A DNA stretch of 20,253 nucleotides from Alphaproteobacteria bacterium (GTDB taxonomy: Bacteria > Pseudomonadota > Alphaproteobacteria > Paracaedibacterales > CAIULA01), in contig JAIEMR010000163.1 in NCBI GenBank assembly GCA_019751935.1, forward strand, positions 1 through 20,253. The letters are read 5' to 3'. The notes under the pieces were generated by a model, which made no database searches, was not told the DNA's origin, and was given only the letters and a program-made list of their open reading frames with translations. The translations under genes and the position numbers were made by a program. Shown piece after piece: positions 1-7,451 of this stretch (the stretch's first letter is position 1; every line of letters begins with the position of its first letter).

Positions 1-4
1 TTTT

Positions 5-2479
5 TTGGAAATATTTAAGAAAAATATAATTGTGGATGTGGTTCTTGAACAATCGGCGCTTAGTTTAAAAATAAAGACTCCTTTAGGCGATGACGCAGTT
101 ATCTTAGATCGCTTAGAAGGATTTGAAGGGCTTTCAATGCCTTTTGAATTTGTTTTGCAGCTTCATTCCAGCAAACAAGATATCGATTTTGGAAGCCTTT
201 TAGGTAAAGAGATTATTGCTAGTTTAAGCACACAACATAATATTCGATATTTTTCGGGTATTGCAGGAAAGGTTGAGCAGCTCCAAACAATCGGAGATCA
301 ACAAGGAAATTTTAAAGCCTATTATCAAATCGCAATTTACCCAAAATTTTGGATTACTAAGTTCACAGGCGATCACAGAATTTTTCAAAATATGTCCGCT
401 ATTAGCATTATCACAAGTGTTCTCGCAGAAAATGGTGTGATTGAAATTGATAATAAAGTCTCAAGCTGTGGCCAGGGTGTTAGAGAATTTTGCGTCCAAT
501 ATGGAGAAAGTGCTTTTGATTTTGTTTCTAGATTGATGGAAGAAGAAGGCATCTTTTACTTCTTTACTCACTCGAAACATGGACATAAGATGGTTTTGGC
601 CGATGGTAACGAATCTGCAAAACCTTTGCCTAAAGGTATCGATTTATCTTTAAGCCAAACGAATCAACTTTATCTCGACAAAATTATTCAATTTAATTAT
701 CAAAAACAGATCGTCACAAAAAAGTTTAAAACTGTTGATTATAATTACTTAACACCCGGAACACAGCTTCTTCCACAAGCACCAGGTGATGGCTTAGGAG
801 GAACTGTATATGAGTTTCCAGGGCAATTTGGGGATATGGGTAGTGGTGAAAGTCTAGCAAACTACCGCATCCAAGAACAAGAATGGGCTCAGACCTTGGC
901 AAATGGCAAAGGCACTGTTGTTGATTTTTCGGCTGGCAAGACCTTTAACCTTCAAAAACATCCCAGAGACGATTTTAATCAAGAATATATGCTTTATCGG
1001 GTTAAGCATTTAATTTATCAAAAAACATTATCTGAAGATATTTCCAATGAAGAGCATAACGCTAAAAGCACTCCTTCTTTAGCTAGGATATACGAAAACG
1101 AATTTTTAGCTTTTCCAATGACTACACCCTTTAGAGCGCCTCGCATCACAAAGAAAAAAAGGATTTACAGTAATCAAACAGCAATTGTTACTGGGCCAGG
1201 TGGAGAAGAGGTTTTCTGTGATAAACTTGGGCGAATTAAAATACATTTTCATTGGGATATTAGAAATGGACTCAATGAGAATAGTTCTTGCTGGGTAAGA
1301 GTCGCGCAAAATTGGGCAGGAGGCGGATGGGGAGGACTTGTCACCCCTCGTATTGGTATGGAAGTGGTCGTAACATTTATTGAAGGAGATCCTGACAGAC
1401 CGCTTGTAATTGGCTGCGTCTATAATGGAAAAAACACGCCGCCAGGATATACGACTTCCAGTCCTACAAAAAGCACATTCAAGACAAATTCATCAAAGCA
1501 TGCATCTGGTTTTAATGAACTCAGGTTTGAAGATAAAGCCGGATCAGAAGAAATTTATACTCACGCAGAAAAAGATGTAGTCACGGTCATTGAAAATTCA
1601 AGAGATGAGAAAATTAATAAATCTAATGACACGTTGCTTATTAAAAAAGGTAGCAAATACGTAACGCTTTCGGGAGGCGGGACAACTCATTCTCTGCATA
1701 TAGACAACGGTGACAAAAAAATAAAGATCGTAAAAGGTAATTACTCTGTACAAATTACTTCGGGAAATTACAGCATTACCCTAGATAAGGGAGACATGAA
1801 AATCAAAGTTAATGGTGATATCAAGGTAGAGAGCACCAAAAACATCACTTTTAAAGCCCTTAAAAACATAGAACTTAAAGCTGGCGTTGACATAAAAGTA
1901 ACAGCTGGAAAAATGATTCAAAGCAAGGCAGGAACGGACATTAAAAATAAAGCCGGTCTGAATATTGAAAGCAAAGCCGGTGTGGCAATCAAAAACAAAG
2001 CAGGAACTAATATTGAAAGCAAAGCCGGTGTGGCAATCAAAAACAAAGCAGGGACGGAAATCCAAAGCAAAGCCGGTATGAAAATTCAAAACAAAGCAGG
2101 AATGGAAATCCAAAGCAAAGCTGGCATGAAAATTCAAAACAAAGCAGGAATGGAAATCCAAAGCAAAGCTGGCATGAAAATTCAAAACAAAGCAGGCATG
2201 GAAATCCAAAGTAAAGCTGGGTTACAGATGCAAAGTAAAGCTGGGTTACAGATGCAAAACAAAGCTGGGTTACAGATGCAAAACAAAGCTGGGTTACAGA
2301 TGCAAAACAAAGCAGGATTGATGATGGATAACAAAGCGGGATTAATGATGAAAATTCAAGGTGGACTGATGCTCCAATTAAAAGGTGGGCTAATGCTTCA
2401 AGCAAAAGGAGGTCTAATGGGCCAATACCAAGGTGGCGTTATGTGCATGGTTAAGGGCGTTTTAACCAAAATTAACTGA
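5..2479 (+). CDS. vgrG: VgrG-type spike protein with octapeptide-repeat C-terminus (5' end uncertain)
   Basis: VgrG forms the trimeric spike at the tip of a type VI secretion system or related contractile injector. The N-terminal ~380 residues fit the gp27-like barrel region, opening with a typical IKTPLGDD segment. The gp5-like OB-fold region follows at about residues 395-475, with recognisable family motifs such as ENSSCWVRVAQ, WAGGGWGG, PRIGMEVVV and EGDPDRPLVIG. Residues 625-824 are 25 tandem octapeptides, as expected for a triple-stranded beta-helix needle, running right up to the stop. No extra effector domain is visible. The reading frame is open to the window edge; TTG at 5 and GTG at 32 are possible starts without a good ribosome site, so the true start may lie upstream of the window. 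A MORN-repeat gene and a PAAR-like gene follow on the same strand. Family assignment is firm; which injector subtype it serves cannot be told from here. Confidence 0.95.
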   Translation: MEIFKKNIIVDVVLEQSALSLKIKTPLGDDAVILDRLEGFEGLSMPFEFVLQLHSSKQDIDFGSLLGKEIIASLSTQHNIRYFSGIAGKVEQLQTIGDQQGNFKAYYQIAIYPKFWITKFTGDHRIFQNMSAISIITSVLAENGVIEIDNKVSSCGQGVREFCVQYGESAFDFVSRLMEEEGIFYFFTHSKHGHKMVLADGNESAKPLPKGIDLSLSQTNQLYLDKIIQFNYQKQIVTKKFKTVDYNYLTPGTQLLPQAPGDGLGGTVYEFPGQFGDMGSGESLANYRIQEQEWAQTLANGKGTVVDFSAGKTFNLQKHPRDDFNQEYMLYRVKHLIYQKTLSEDISNEEHNAKSTPSLARIYENEFLAFPMTTPFRAPRITKKKRIYSNQTAIVTGPGGEEVFCDKLGRIKIHFHWDIRNGLNENSSCWVRVAQNWAGGGWGGLVTPRIGMEVVVTFIEGDPDRPLVIGCVYNGKNTPPGYTTSSPTKSTFKTNSSKHASGFNELRFEDKAGSEEIYTHAEKDVVTVIENSRDEKINKSNDTLLIKKGSKYVTLSGGGTTHSLHIDNGDKKIKIVKGNYSVQITSGNYSITLDKGDMKIKVNGDIKVESTKNITFKALKNIELKAGVDIKVTAGKMIQSKAGTDIKNKAGLNIESKAGVAIKNKAGTNIESKAGVAIKNKAGTEIQSKAGMKIQNKAGMEIQSKAGMKIQNKAGMEIQSKAGMKIQNKAGMEIQSKAGLQMQSKAGLQMQNKAGLQMQNKAGLQMQNKAGLMMDNKAGLMMKIQGGLMLQLKGGLMLQAKGGLMGQYQGGVMCMVKGVLTKIN
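1877..2476 (+). repeat. 25 tandem 24-bp units encoding octapeptides in vgrG
   Basis: The 600 bases encode 25 consecutive octapeptides of general form KAGxxIxx, drifting at the end to GGLMLQxx. In the middle, alternating KAGMKIQN and KAGMEIQS units make a 48-base higher-order repeat with two identical copies at 2081-2128 and 2129-2176 and a close third copy from 2177. A 24-base unit encoding KAGLQMQN is repeated from about 2243. An earlier 48-base pair of units encodes KAGVAIKN alternating with KAGTNIES or KAGTEIQS. The exact octad register and the near-identical bases indicate a needle that grew by recent tandem duplication. Confidence 0.93.
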
Positions 2480-2496
2480 TAAATAAGAGAAAAATA

Positions 2497-3381
2497 ATGA
2501 GTGCTTCAACCACTAATGATCCAACAGTAGAAAATGCAAATAAAGATAAGGAAACTACTGCGCCCTCCCAGCTGAGCGAAGAACATGAAAAAGCGCAAGA
2601 GGAAGCTGAAAGAAAAGCAGAAGAGGAAGAAGCAGCTGCTGAGAAAGCTGCAGAAGACGCTGAAAATGAAGAGGATGAAAAAGAACGTTTAGCGGATGAA
2701 GAAGAGGATAGAAAAGACAAGGAAGAAGACGAAAAAGAACGCCTAGAAGATGAAAAAGAACGCCTAGAAGACGAAAAAGAATCTTATGTACTAAAAGATG
2801 GAAAAAAAGTTACAGGACTTCCTACTAACGGTTTGTATGAGTTCCATTACGAAGATGGGAAAATGCTGGTCAACTTTAAAAACGGCAAAAAAAATGGCGA
2901 AGCTTTAACCTATGGTGAAGATGGTGAACTTCTTGTGCGAGTCACTTTTGTAGATGACAAACTAGAGGGTCCTGCCACACAATATTACTCTGATGGCAAC
3001 ATCGAAACCACCCTTCATTACAAAGACAATAAAAAATCAGGCCCCATGACAGGGTATTCACAAAATAATGTTAAAAGATTCGACGCTAATCTTTTAAATG
3101 ACCAGCTTGAAGGAATGTTTATTTCATATGATGAATATGGTGATCAATCCCAAGTTTCCTATTATAAAAAAGGATATCTAGAAGGCCCTTCGACGACTTT
3201 TTTCCCAAAAAGCCAAGGAGGAGGAATTTGCCGAATTTGCCATTATGAAAAAGGTCATCTCGTTAAAGAAGATAAATTCTTCTACCCTGATGGAAAACCT
3301 CTTCAAACAACAACCTATGATCATAAAGGAAGAGCCATGGTTTATCCAACAAGCTTCAAGCCATCAGGTGAAATTGTATAA
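2497..3381 (+). CDS. Acidic coiled-coil protein with MORN/YwqK-like repeats
   Basis: The function is not known. Residues ~24-97 form a highly charged Glu/Lys/Asp/Ala helix with repeated DEKERLE heptads, probably a coiled coil. Residues ~110-290 hold repeated segments such as GLYEFHYEDGKMLVNFKNGK, LEGPATQYYSDGN and LEGMFISYDEYGD, the G-x-x-x-x-Y-x-x-G pattern of MORN or YwqK-family repeats. There is no signal peptide or membrane segment, so it is probably cytoplasmic or carried by the injector. It starts 17 bases after the vgrG stop and precedes the PAAR-like gene, so co-transcription is likely. A purine-rich AAGAGA about 8 bases before the ATG can serve as ribosome site. From its position it could be a spike adaptor, cargo or immunity-like protein; the sequence does not decide. 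The repeat assignment is good, the role is inference. Confidence 0.8.
   Translation: MSASTTNDPTVENANKDKETTAPSQLSEEHEKAQEEAERKAEEEEAAAEKAAEDAENEEDEKERLADEEEDRKDKEEDEKERLEDEKERLEDEKESYVLKDGKKVTGLPTNGLYEFHYEDGKMLVNFKNGKKNGEALTYGEDGELLVRVTFVDDKLEGPATQYYSDGNIETTLHYKDNKKSGPMTGYSQNNVKRFDANLLNDQLEGMFISYDEYGDQSQVSYYKKGYLEGPSTTFFPKSQGGGICRICHYEKGHLVKEDKFFYPDGKPLQTTTYDHKGRAMVYPTSFKPSGEIV
2731..2779 (+). repeat. 21-bp tandem repeat in the coiled-coil part of the MORN gene
   Basis: Two copies of a 21-base unit encoding EKERLED-type heptads lie head to tail at 2731-2751 and 2752-2772, differing only at the last base, and a third partial copy begins at 2773. The repeat sets the heptad register of the acidic helix. 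Confidence 0.8.
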
Positions 3382-3421
3382 CAGCACATAACCGATAAGC
3401 GGCATAGAAAGGAGATAGATT

Positions 3422-3811
3422 ATGGGAATGCAAGCAACGGGATTAGCGTTGACAAGGTGCACTTTTGGTATGGCGCCAATGCCTTTCATCACAATTCCAA
3501 TGCACAGAGATATAACCTTTATTATGCCAGCCGCAACAATAATGGATCATATGCCTTTTTTAAACATACTTCCTTTTATTATGTGTCAAAGCAAAGCGAA
3601 CCCCATGGTTATTGCAATCATGGCCGCCACATTAGGAGCTGTACAAGTTGCACCATGTATCCCTATGACATTTGCACCTTGGGTGCCGCCATGCCCGACA
3701 GTTACTATTGATGGAATGCCAGCGGCAAACAATAGCGCTAAAGCTATGTGCCTTTGGGGGGGATGTATAAGTTTTTTATTTCCCGGTCAAGTTACGACGT
3801 TGATTCCTTAA
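3422..3811 (+). CDS. DUF4280 PAAR-like spike-tip protein
   Basis: This 129-residue protein fits the DUF4280/PAAR-like family, whose members cap the VgrG needle of contractile injectors. Family-like motifs are RCTFGMAP near residues 12-19, PAATIMDH at 36-43, PMVIAIMAATLGA at 61-73, APWVPPCPTV at 85-94, DGMPAANN at 97-104 and MCLWGGCISF near 109-118. Cysteines at 13, 55, 79, 91, 110 and 115 may fold the tip or bind metal; the first cysteine often seen in the family N-terminus is absent. The start is supported by a strong AAAGGAG at 3408-3414, seven bases before the ATG. It is the third gene of the vgrG cassette, so VgrG, tip and the MORN protein probably form one unit. No C-terminal toxin extension is present, so it is a bare tip. 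Confidence 0.85.
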   Translation: MGMQATGLALTRCTFGMAPMPFITIPMHRDITFIMPAATIMDHMPFLNILPFIMCQSKANPMVIAIMAATLGAVQVAPCIPMTFAPWVPPCPTVTIDGMPAANNSAKAMCLWGGCISFLFPGQVTTLIP

Positions 3812-3885
3812 CAGGACTTTAAGCGCTATTTAAAAAGGATTTGATATTAACGAGAATTCAGGATTAAAAACGGGTAAATTGCTAG

Positions 3886-3980
3886 ATGGATCCTCTGGTC
3901 GCGCTTTGCTTGCCATAGGAAAACTAGTATGCATTTAGTAAAAAAATACAGTTTTCCTGTGGCATGACCACAGGATCCAT
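3886..3980. repeat. REP-like pair of inverted hairpins
   Basis: The right unit is a perfect 8-bp hairpin (TCCTGTGG, loop CATGA, CCACAGGA; 3955-3975). The left unit is a similar hairpin with one mismatch (TCCTCTGG 3891-3898, CCATAGGA 3913-3920) and a longer loop. The two units are mutually inverted: bases 3886-3900 match the reverse complement of 3966-3980 at 14 of 15 positions, and the inner AGGAAAACT stretch at 3917-3925 is mirrored at 3949-3957. The AT-rich centre holds a seven-A run at 3941-3947. Such paired inverted palindromes resemble REP doublets or decayed small mobile palindromes. No similar unit was seen elsewhere in the window. Confidence 0.7.
3941..3975 (-). terminator. Possible terminator for the 679-residue gene
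   Basis: Read on the minus strand, the perfect 8-bp hairpin at 3955-3975 is followed after a short spacer by a run of seven T (complement of 3941-3947). It lies about 90 bases past the stop of the minus-strand gene. The T run is not directly against the stem, so this is only a possible rho-independent terminator. Confidence 0.35.
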
Positions 3981-4064
3981 GCTTGCGTCATAAACACATT
4001 AGTCTTTGTGACGGTTCTATCCAATTTTTAATCCCAAATTCACGTTACTACAACTCTATTTCCT

Positions 4065-6104
4065 CTATTTTGCTAAACTTCCTAACTCTCTCCTCGTTTT
4101 CTCAGCAATCATCTCTACATCCACAAGATGCCTCAGGTAGTTTGACATACCCGAGCCATCTTCAAGAATCTTCAAACCAAGTGGCGCCAAGAAACCAGGC
4201 TCACTTCCAGATCCTGCATGTGAACTTCTATCCATAAGTGCTAAAGGTGGCGCTGGAGGAAACAAAACTTCTTTATAACCTGCTTCCCTATCTACAACCA
4301 GAGAGGGGGCATGACGCAGATCAAGAACTCTTCCAGACTTTGCTGCAACTTTTACTACCTCGTAATGGGCTTCTTTATAAAACTCTTGCAATTCATTCAC
4401 CAACATATTTAAGTTTGTCAGGCTTTGCCTGAAAGCCCCTAATTCCTCAAATGGAACAGATTCCCAAACTGTTGGTGTTTGTAAAGCATGGTATTGATTC
4501 ATAAAGGCGGCATGAAATCCTCGGAAATTATCTCGCGCTTCAAATGATGCTCTTACAGCATCAATCCATCTCGGGTTGCTTACTAAGCGTCCTTCCAACT
4601 CCCTAACTTTTCCTTCTGCTGTACGAAGTTCGGGTTCTAGATCACTGAGTTGTGAGTCATGAGGATTTGGACTCTTCTCTAATTCTTCTTTTCTTCTTTG
4701 TACTTTCTCAGCATTCTCTTTGACCAAGGCTCTTGCCACTGGCAACTCAGCTGTAACCCTTCTATTGTCAGCCTCAACCGCTGCTGCAATGGAGCTTAGG
4801 TCATGTGTTTCTAAAGATCCAAGAAACGCTTGATCATCCCCAATAAATTTGCCTAATTTATTAATATGTGATTGGAATGGGTTTTCTGTGCCGCGTTTTG
4901 AATTGAGAATAGAGGAAATCTTTTCCAAATGACGTATTGTCTTAGAAATATCAGGAATACGAACCCTTTCAAGAGCGAAAGTCACTTGGCTAACATCCTC
5001 AGGCACAGAAAAAGCTTTATCTTGAATACCAAGAGCCCCCACATAATCAGAACATAAACTTTGTAGAGGAGCAAAAGACGACATTACTTTTTCAATATCC
5101 TGCCTAAAGGCCTTGGCAAAAGGAGAATCTTCATTCAACAATATGAGAAGATTATCAATAGCCATAGCGACTGTATCAATGGATTCAAGTAATATAACAC
5201 CTGCGGCTGGGCCGCGAATATTTTTGGCTTTTTCATGAATCCTTCTGGACAGTTCTTGCAATTCTCTCACCAAAGAACCTCCATGAAAGTGACGAAGTGC
5301 ATCCATGATTTCAAATATACCCGTTTCTGATGAGTTAGTTTGACCGGTAAAAGGATTAAAACTAGGGTTGAAAAAATCTAGAAATGTATACATACGTTTA
5401 AGTTGGGCGCTCGGAATAGATGTTACAGAAGCTAATCCCTCAACTTCGTGAATTTCCTGGTATGGAATAGCCTCTTCATGCTCTTTAACTTTTCTAAATG
5501 CTTCACTATCAAAAGTGTTTGTTCTTGTGCCAACTTCTACATCAAATCTATCACTATTAAAAGCTGTTTCTAGCAGGCCGCGCCCTGCCTCATCTTGAGA
5601 AACTGAAACCTTATGAACAAGCACTTCCAGGCTCCCACCATTTGTTACAAGAAGGTTCAATTGATGGTCAATGCTCGCTAAATACCTTTCAGCTTCTGCT
5701 AGTTGGGAGTTTGCCTCAGATTCTTCATGTGTACCTTCTTTTATCCTAGCATTTTCCATTTTAAAGCAAAGCCTTACTTTTGCATTGTGATAGCCAAGGA
5801 TCAAATTTCTTGTTGATATGTCTGGGATTGTATAAATATCTGCGATCAATGCGCCACTGTTACTTTCATAATTTTCCACATCAGCAGTACGGGCTCTCTC
5901 AACAATGGCTTGTCCCGCAAAGTCTATCTCTACCAGGCGCACAAGTATTTGTTCTTGAGCAGCCCAAGCCGAACTATAACCGCCACTGCTCCCTCCAGAA
6001 ACCACTGGAGTTGAGCCAGCTGTATCAGTGAAATCCATAGCATACACTGTATTTAAGCATGTGGTTGCAAGTAAAATGGCAAGTTTTTTTGTATGTATTT
6101 TCAT
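4065..6104 (-). CDS. Large Sec-exported helical protein of unknown function
   Basis: I do not recognise this 679-residue protein. It begins with a clear Sec signal peptide: basic MKIHTKK, hydrophobic LAILLATTCLNTV, and a VYA site near residue 22. There is no proper lipobox. A Gly/Ser linker follows at residues 37-45 (GGSSGGYSS). The rest is mostly charged, helix-favouring sequence, with a likely coiled coil at about residues 441-510 (RRKEELEK, SDLEPELRTAEGKVRELEG). A Pro/Gly/Ser-rich stretch at about 616-638 precedes a last helix. There is no second membrane segment, so it should be periplasmic, surface or secreted. It stands alone, with 167 bases to mrp upstream and the REP-like element downstream. 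The ATG at 6104 is chosen because it gives the intact signal peptide; the ribosome site is weak. A symbiont secreted or surface effector is possible but unproven. Confidence 0.8.
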   Translation of the reverse strand: MKIHTKKLAILLATTCLNTVYAMDFTDTAGSTPVVSGGSSGGYSSAWAAQEQILVRLVEIDFAGQAIVERARTADVENYESNSGALIADIYTIPDISTRNLILGYHNAKVRLCFKMENARIKEGTHEESEANSQLAEAERYLASIDHQLNLLVTNGGSLEVLVHKVSVSQDEAGRGLLETAFNSDRFDVEVGTRTNTFDSEAFRKVKEHEEAIPYQEIHEVEGLASVTSIPSAQLKRMYTFLDFFNPSFNPFTGQTNSSETGIFEIMDALRHFHGGSLVRELQELSRRIHEKAKNIRGPAAGVILLESIDTVAMAIDNLLILLNEDSPFAKAFRQDIEKVMSSFAPLQSLCSDYVGALGIQDKAFSVPEDVSQVTFALERVRIPDISKTIRHLEKISSILNSKRGTENPFQSHINKLGKFIGDDQAFLGSLETHDLSSIAAAVEADNRRVTAELPVARALVKENAEKVQRRKEELEKSPNPHDSQLSDLEPELRTAEGKVRELEGRLVSNPRWIDAVRASFEARDNFRGFHAAFMNQYHALQTPTVWESVPFEELGAFRQSLTNLNMLVNELQEFYKEAHYEVVKVAAKSGRVLDLRHAPSLVVDREAGYKEVLFPPAPPLALMDRSSHAGSGSEPGFLAPLGLKILEDGSGMSNYLRHLVDVEMIAEKTRRELGSLAK

Positions 6105-6271
6105 TTTTAGAATCTTTTCTATTTATCAATTTTCTATAAATCTATTAGAACAAACAACAATTTATAGTTTATTGGTTTTTAGCGTTATACACACGTATAT
6201 AAGTAAATATAAAATTAATGCAAGTTAATATTTACCTGAAAGATTTTTCTCAAATCATCACCTTTTGGCCG
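6105..6271. other. AT-rich intergenic region upstream of the exported coiled-coil gene
   Basis: This 167-base gap should hold the promoter of the minus-strand gene that starts at 6104. Many TATA-like hexamers occur but none has a convincing -35 partner. A small inverted repeat, TATAC with ACAC spacer and GTATA, lies at 6186-6199. No gene or RNA was recognised. Confidence 0.4.
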
Positions 6272-7405
6272 TTAATACTTCGTCCTTATAACAGGTGCCT
6301 TTTGCACTGATCTTTCTAATCCATAATAAATTCTCTTAGCAATTTCTCGGTATTGTTCACTAACAGGAGAATCCGGGGATCTTGCGGTTACTGGTGTGCC
6401 CTCATCACCCCCCAGTCTTATAAGAAGTTCAATTGGAATTTCACCTAAAAAGGGAACTTTCAGTTTTTCAGCCTCCAAGCGGGCGCCGCCATGACCAAAG
6501 ATTTCACTAATTTCCCCGCATTTAGGGCAGCAAAACTGGCTCATATTTTCTATGATTCCCAAAATAGGAACAGCAACCTTTTCAAACATATGAAGCCCTT
6601 TTCTAGCATCAATCAAGGCAATGTCTTGAGGCGTTGACACAATCACAGCGCCATTTAATTCGGCTTTTTGAGCAATTGTTAAATGAGCATCCCCTGTTCC
6701 TGGCGGCATATCAATTAACAAGATGTCTAAAGCTCCTTCATGATAAGTCCAAGCCACATCGTATAACATTTGCTGCAAGGCACCCTGAACCATTGGCCCT
6801 CGCCAAATTAAAGGGGATCCTTCTGGCACCATAAGGCCAAGAGACATACAACTAATCCCATAGGCTTTTAGAGGAATTAATTTTTTATCCTCTGTCACGC
6901 TTGGTTTATTTTTCAAATTGAGCATCTTTGGGATCGAGGGTCCGTAAACATCTGCGTCCAACAAGCCAACTTTATATCCCAATTGGCTCAATGCGATTGC
7001 AAGATTTACAGCTGTTGTTGATTTACCAACCCCGCCTTTGCCGGACGCAATAGCCACAATATAAGAAACGCCTGGTATACGAGAAGAAGCCTTAGGCTCT
7101 TTAGTTTTTAAATGCTGAGTTACAGAAATATGAACCGACTTAACTTGTTTTGAACAAAGGAGTGTTTTCTCAATTTCCTTTTTTAGCTCAATCAGCTGAT
7201 CCGCACTTAAATCAGAAGGCTCTATAGAGATATACGCTTCAAAATCCTTAATCGCCAAACCAGAAATCAACCCTTTATCCACGATATTTCCTGTTTGCCC
7301 AGGGTAAAATATGCTTTTTAGGATAATTTTAATTTTTTCTTCTTTCAAACAGAGCTCCTTTGCCCCATTGCTATTGAGGTCTTCTATGCCATAAGCTATA
7401 GTCAT
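6272..7405 (-). CDS. mrp: Mrp/ApbC-family iron-sulfur cluster carrier ATPase
   Basis: A cytoplasmic P-loop ATPase of the Mrp/NBP35/ApbC family that carries Fe-S clusters to target apoproteins. Residues ~22-95 are a degenerate MIP18/DUF59-like domain. The ATPase begins with the deviant Walker A SGKGGVGKS at 121-129, followed by LLDADVYGPS (148-157), IDMPPGTGD (231-239) and STPQDIALID (257-266). The CxxC that bridges a cluster in the dimer is C293-P-K-C296. The family motif GGDEGTPV is at 332-339, and the length of 377 is normal. The gene is divergent from hflK with only 46 bases between start codons. The ATG is the first in the domain frame, though the ribosome site is weak. With the bolA-grxD pair and the Atm1 exporter it is part of the Fe-S gene content of this window. 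Confidence 0.95.
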   Translation of the reverse strand: MTIAYGIEDLNSNGAKELCLKEEKIKIILKSIFYPGQTGNIVDKGLISGLAIKDFEAYISIEPSDLSADQLIELKKEIEKTLLCSKQVKSVHISVTQHLKTKEPKASSRIPGVSYIVAIASGKGGVGKSTTAVNLAIALSQLGYKVGLLDADVYGPSIPKMLNLKNKPSVTEDKKLIPLKAYGISCMSLGLMVPEGSPLIWRGPMVQGALQQMLYDVAWTYHEGALDILLIDMPPGTGDAHLTIAQKAELNGAVIVSTPQDIALIDARKGLHMFEKVAVPILGIIENMSQFCCPKCGEISEIFGHGGARLEAEKLKVPFLGEIPIELLIRLGGDEGTPVTARSPDSPVSEQYREIAKRIYYGLERSVQKAPVIRTKY

Positions 7406-7423
7406 TAGGATTACAGTTAAAAA

Positions 7424-7429
7424 TATAAT
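7424..7429 (+). promoter_or_regulatory. Candidate -10 box of the hflK-hflC-degP operon
   Basis: A perfect TATAAT lies 22 bases before the hflK start, within the 46-base gap shared with the divergent mrp gene. No good -35 hexamer is present at 16-18 bases, so the call is tentative. Confidence 0.4.
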
Positions 7430-7451
7430 TACTCAAGGTTTTCGAATTTCT

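Noticed and set aside
1877..2330. Regular direct repeats that might suggest a CRISPR array
   Set aside because: The units are contiguous, without spacers, and translate in frame into octapeptides.
1781..2405. Two long open frames on the minus strand across the vgrG repeats
   Set aside because: They are repeat-driven antisense frames rich in Phe, Cys and Leu with the same 8-residue period as vgrG; the plus-strand frame is a clear VgrG.
2472..2720. Serine-rich open frame on the minus strand
   Set aside because: It is the antisense of the Glu/Lys coiled coil of the MORN gene and has no family features.
3457..3711. Second open frame within the PAAR-like gene in another phase
   Set aside because: It has no family motifs and no ribosome site, whereas the DUF4280 frame has a strong one and many motifs.
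3983..4432. Two plus-strand frames at the end of the exported coiled-coil gene
   Set aside because: They lie antisense to the well-supported minus-strand gene and show no domains or ribosome sites.
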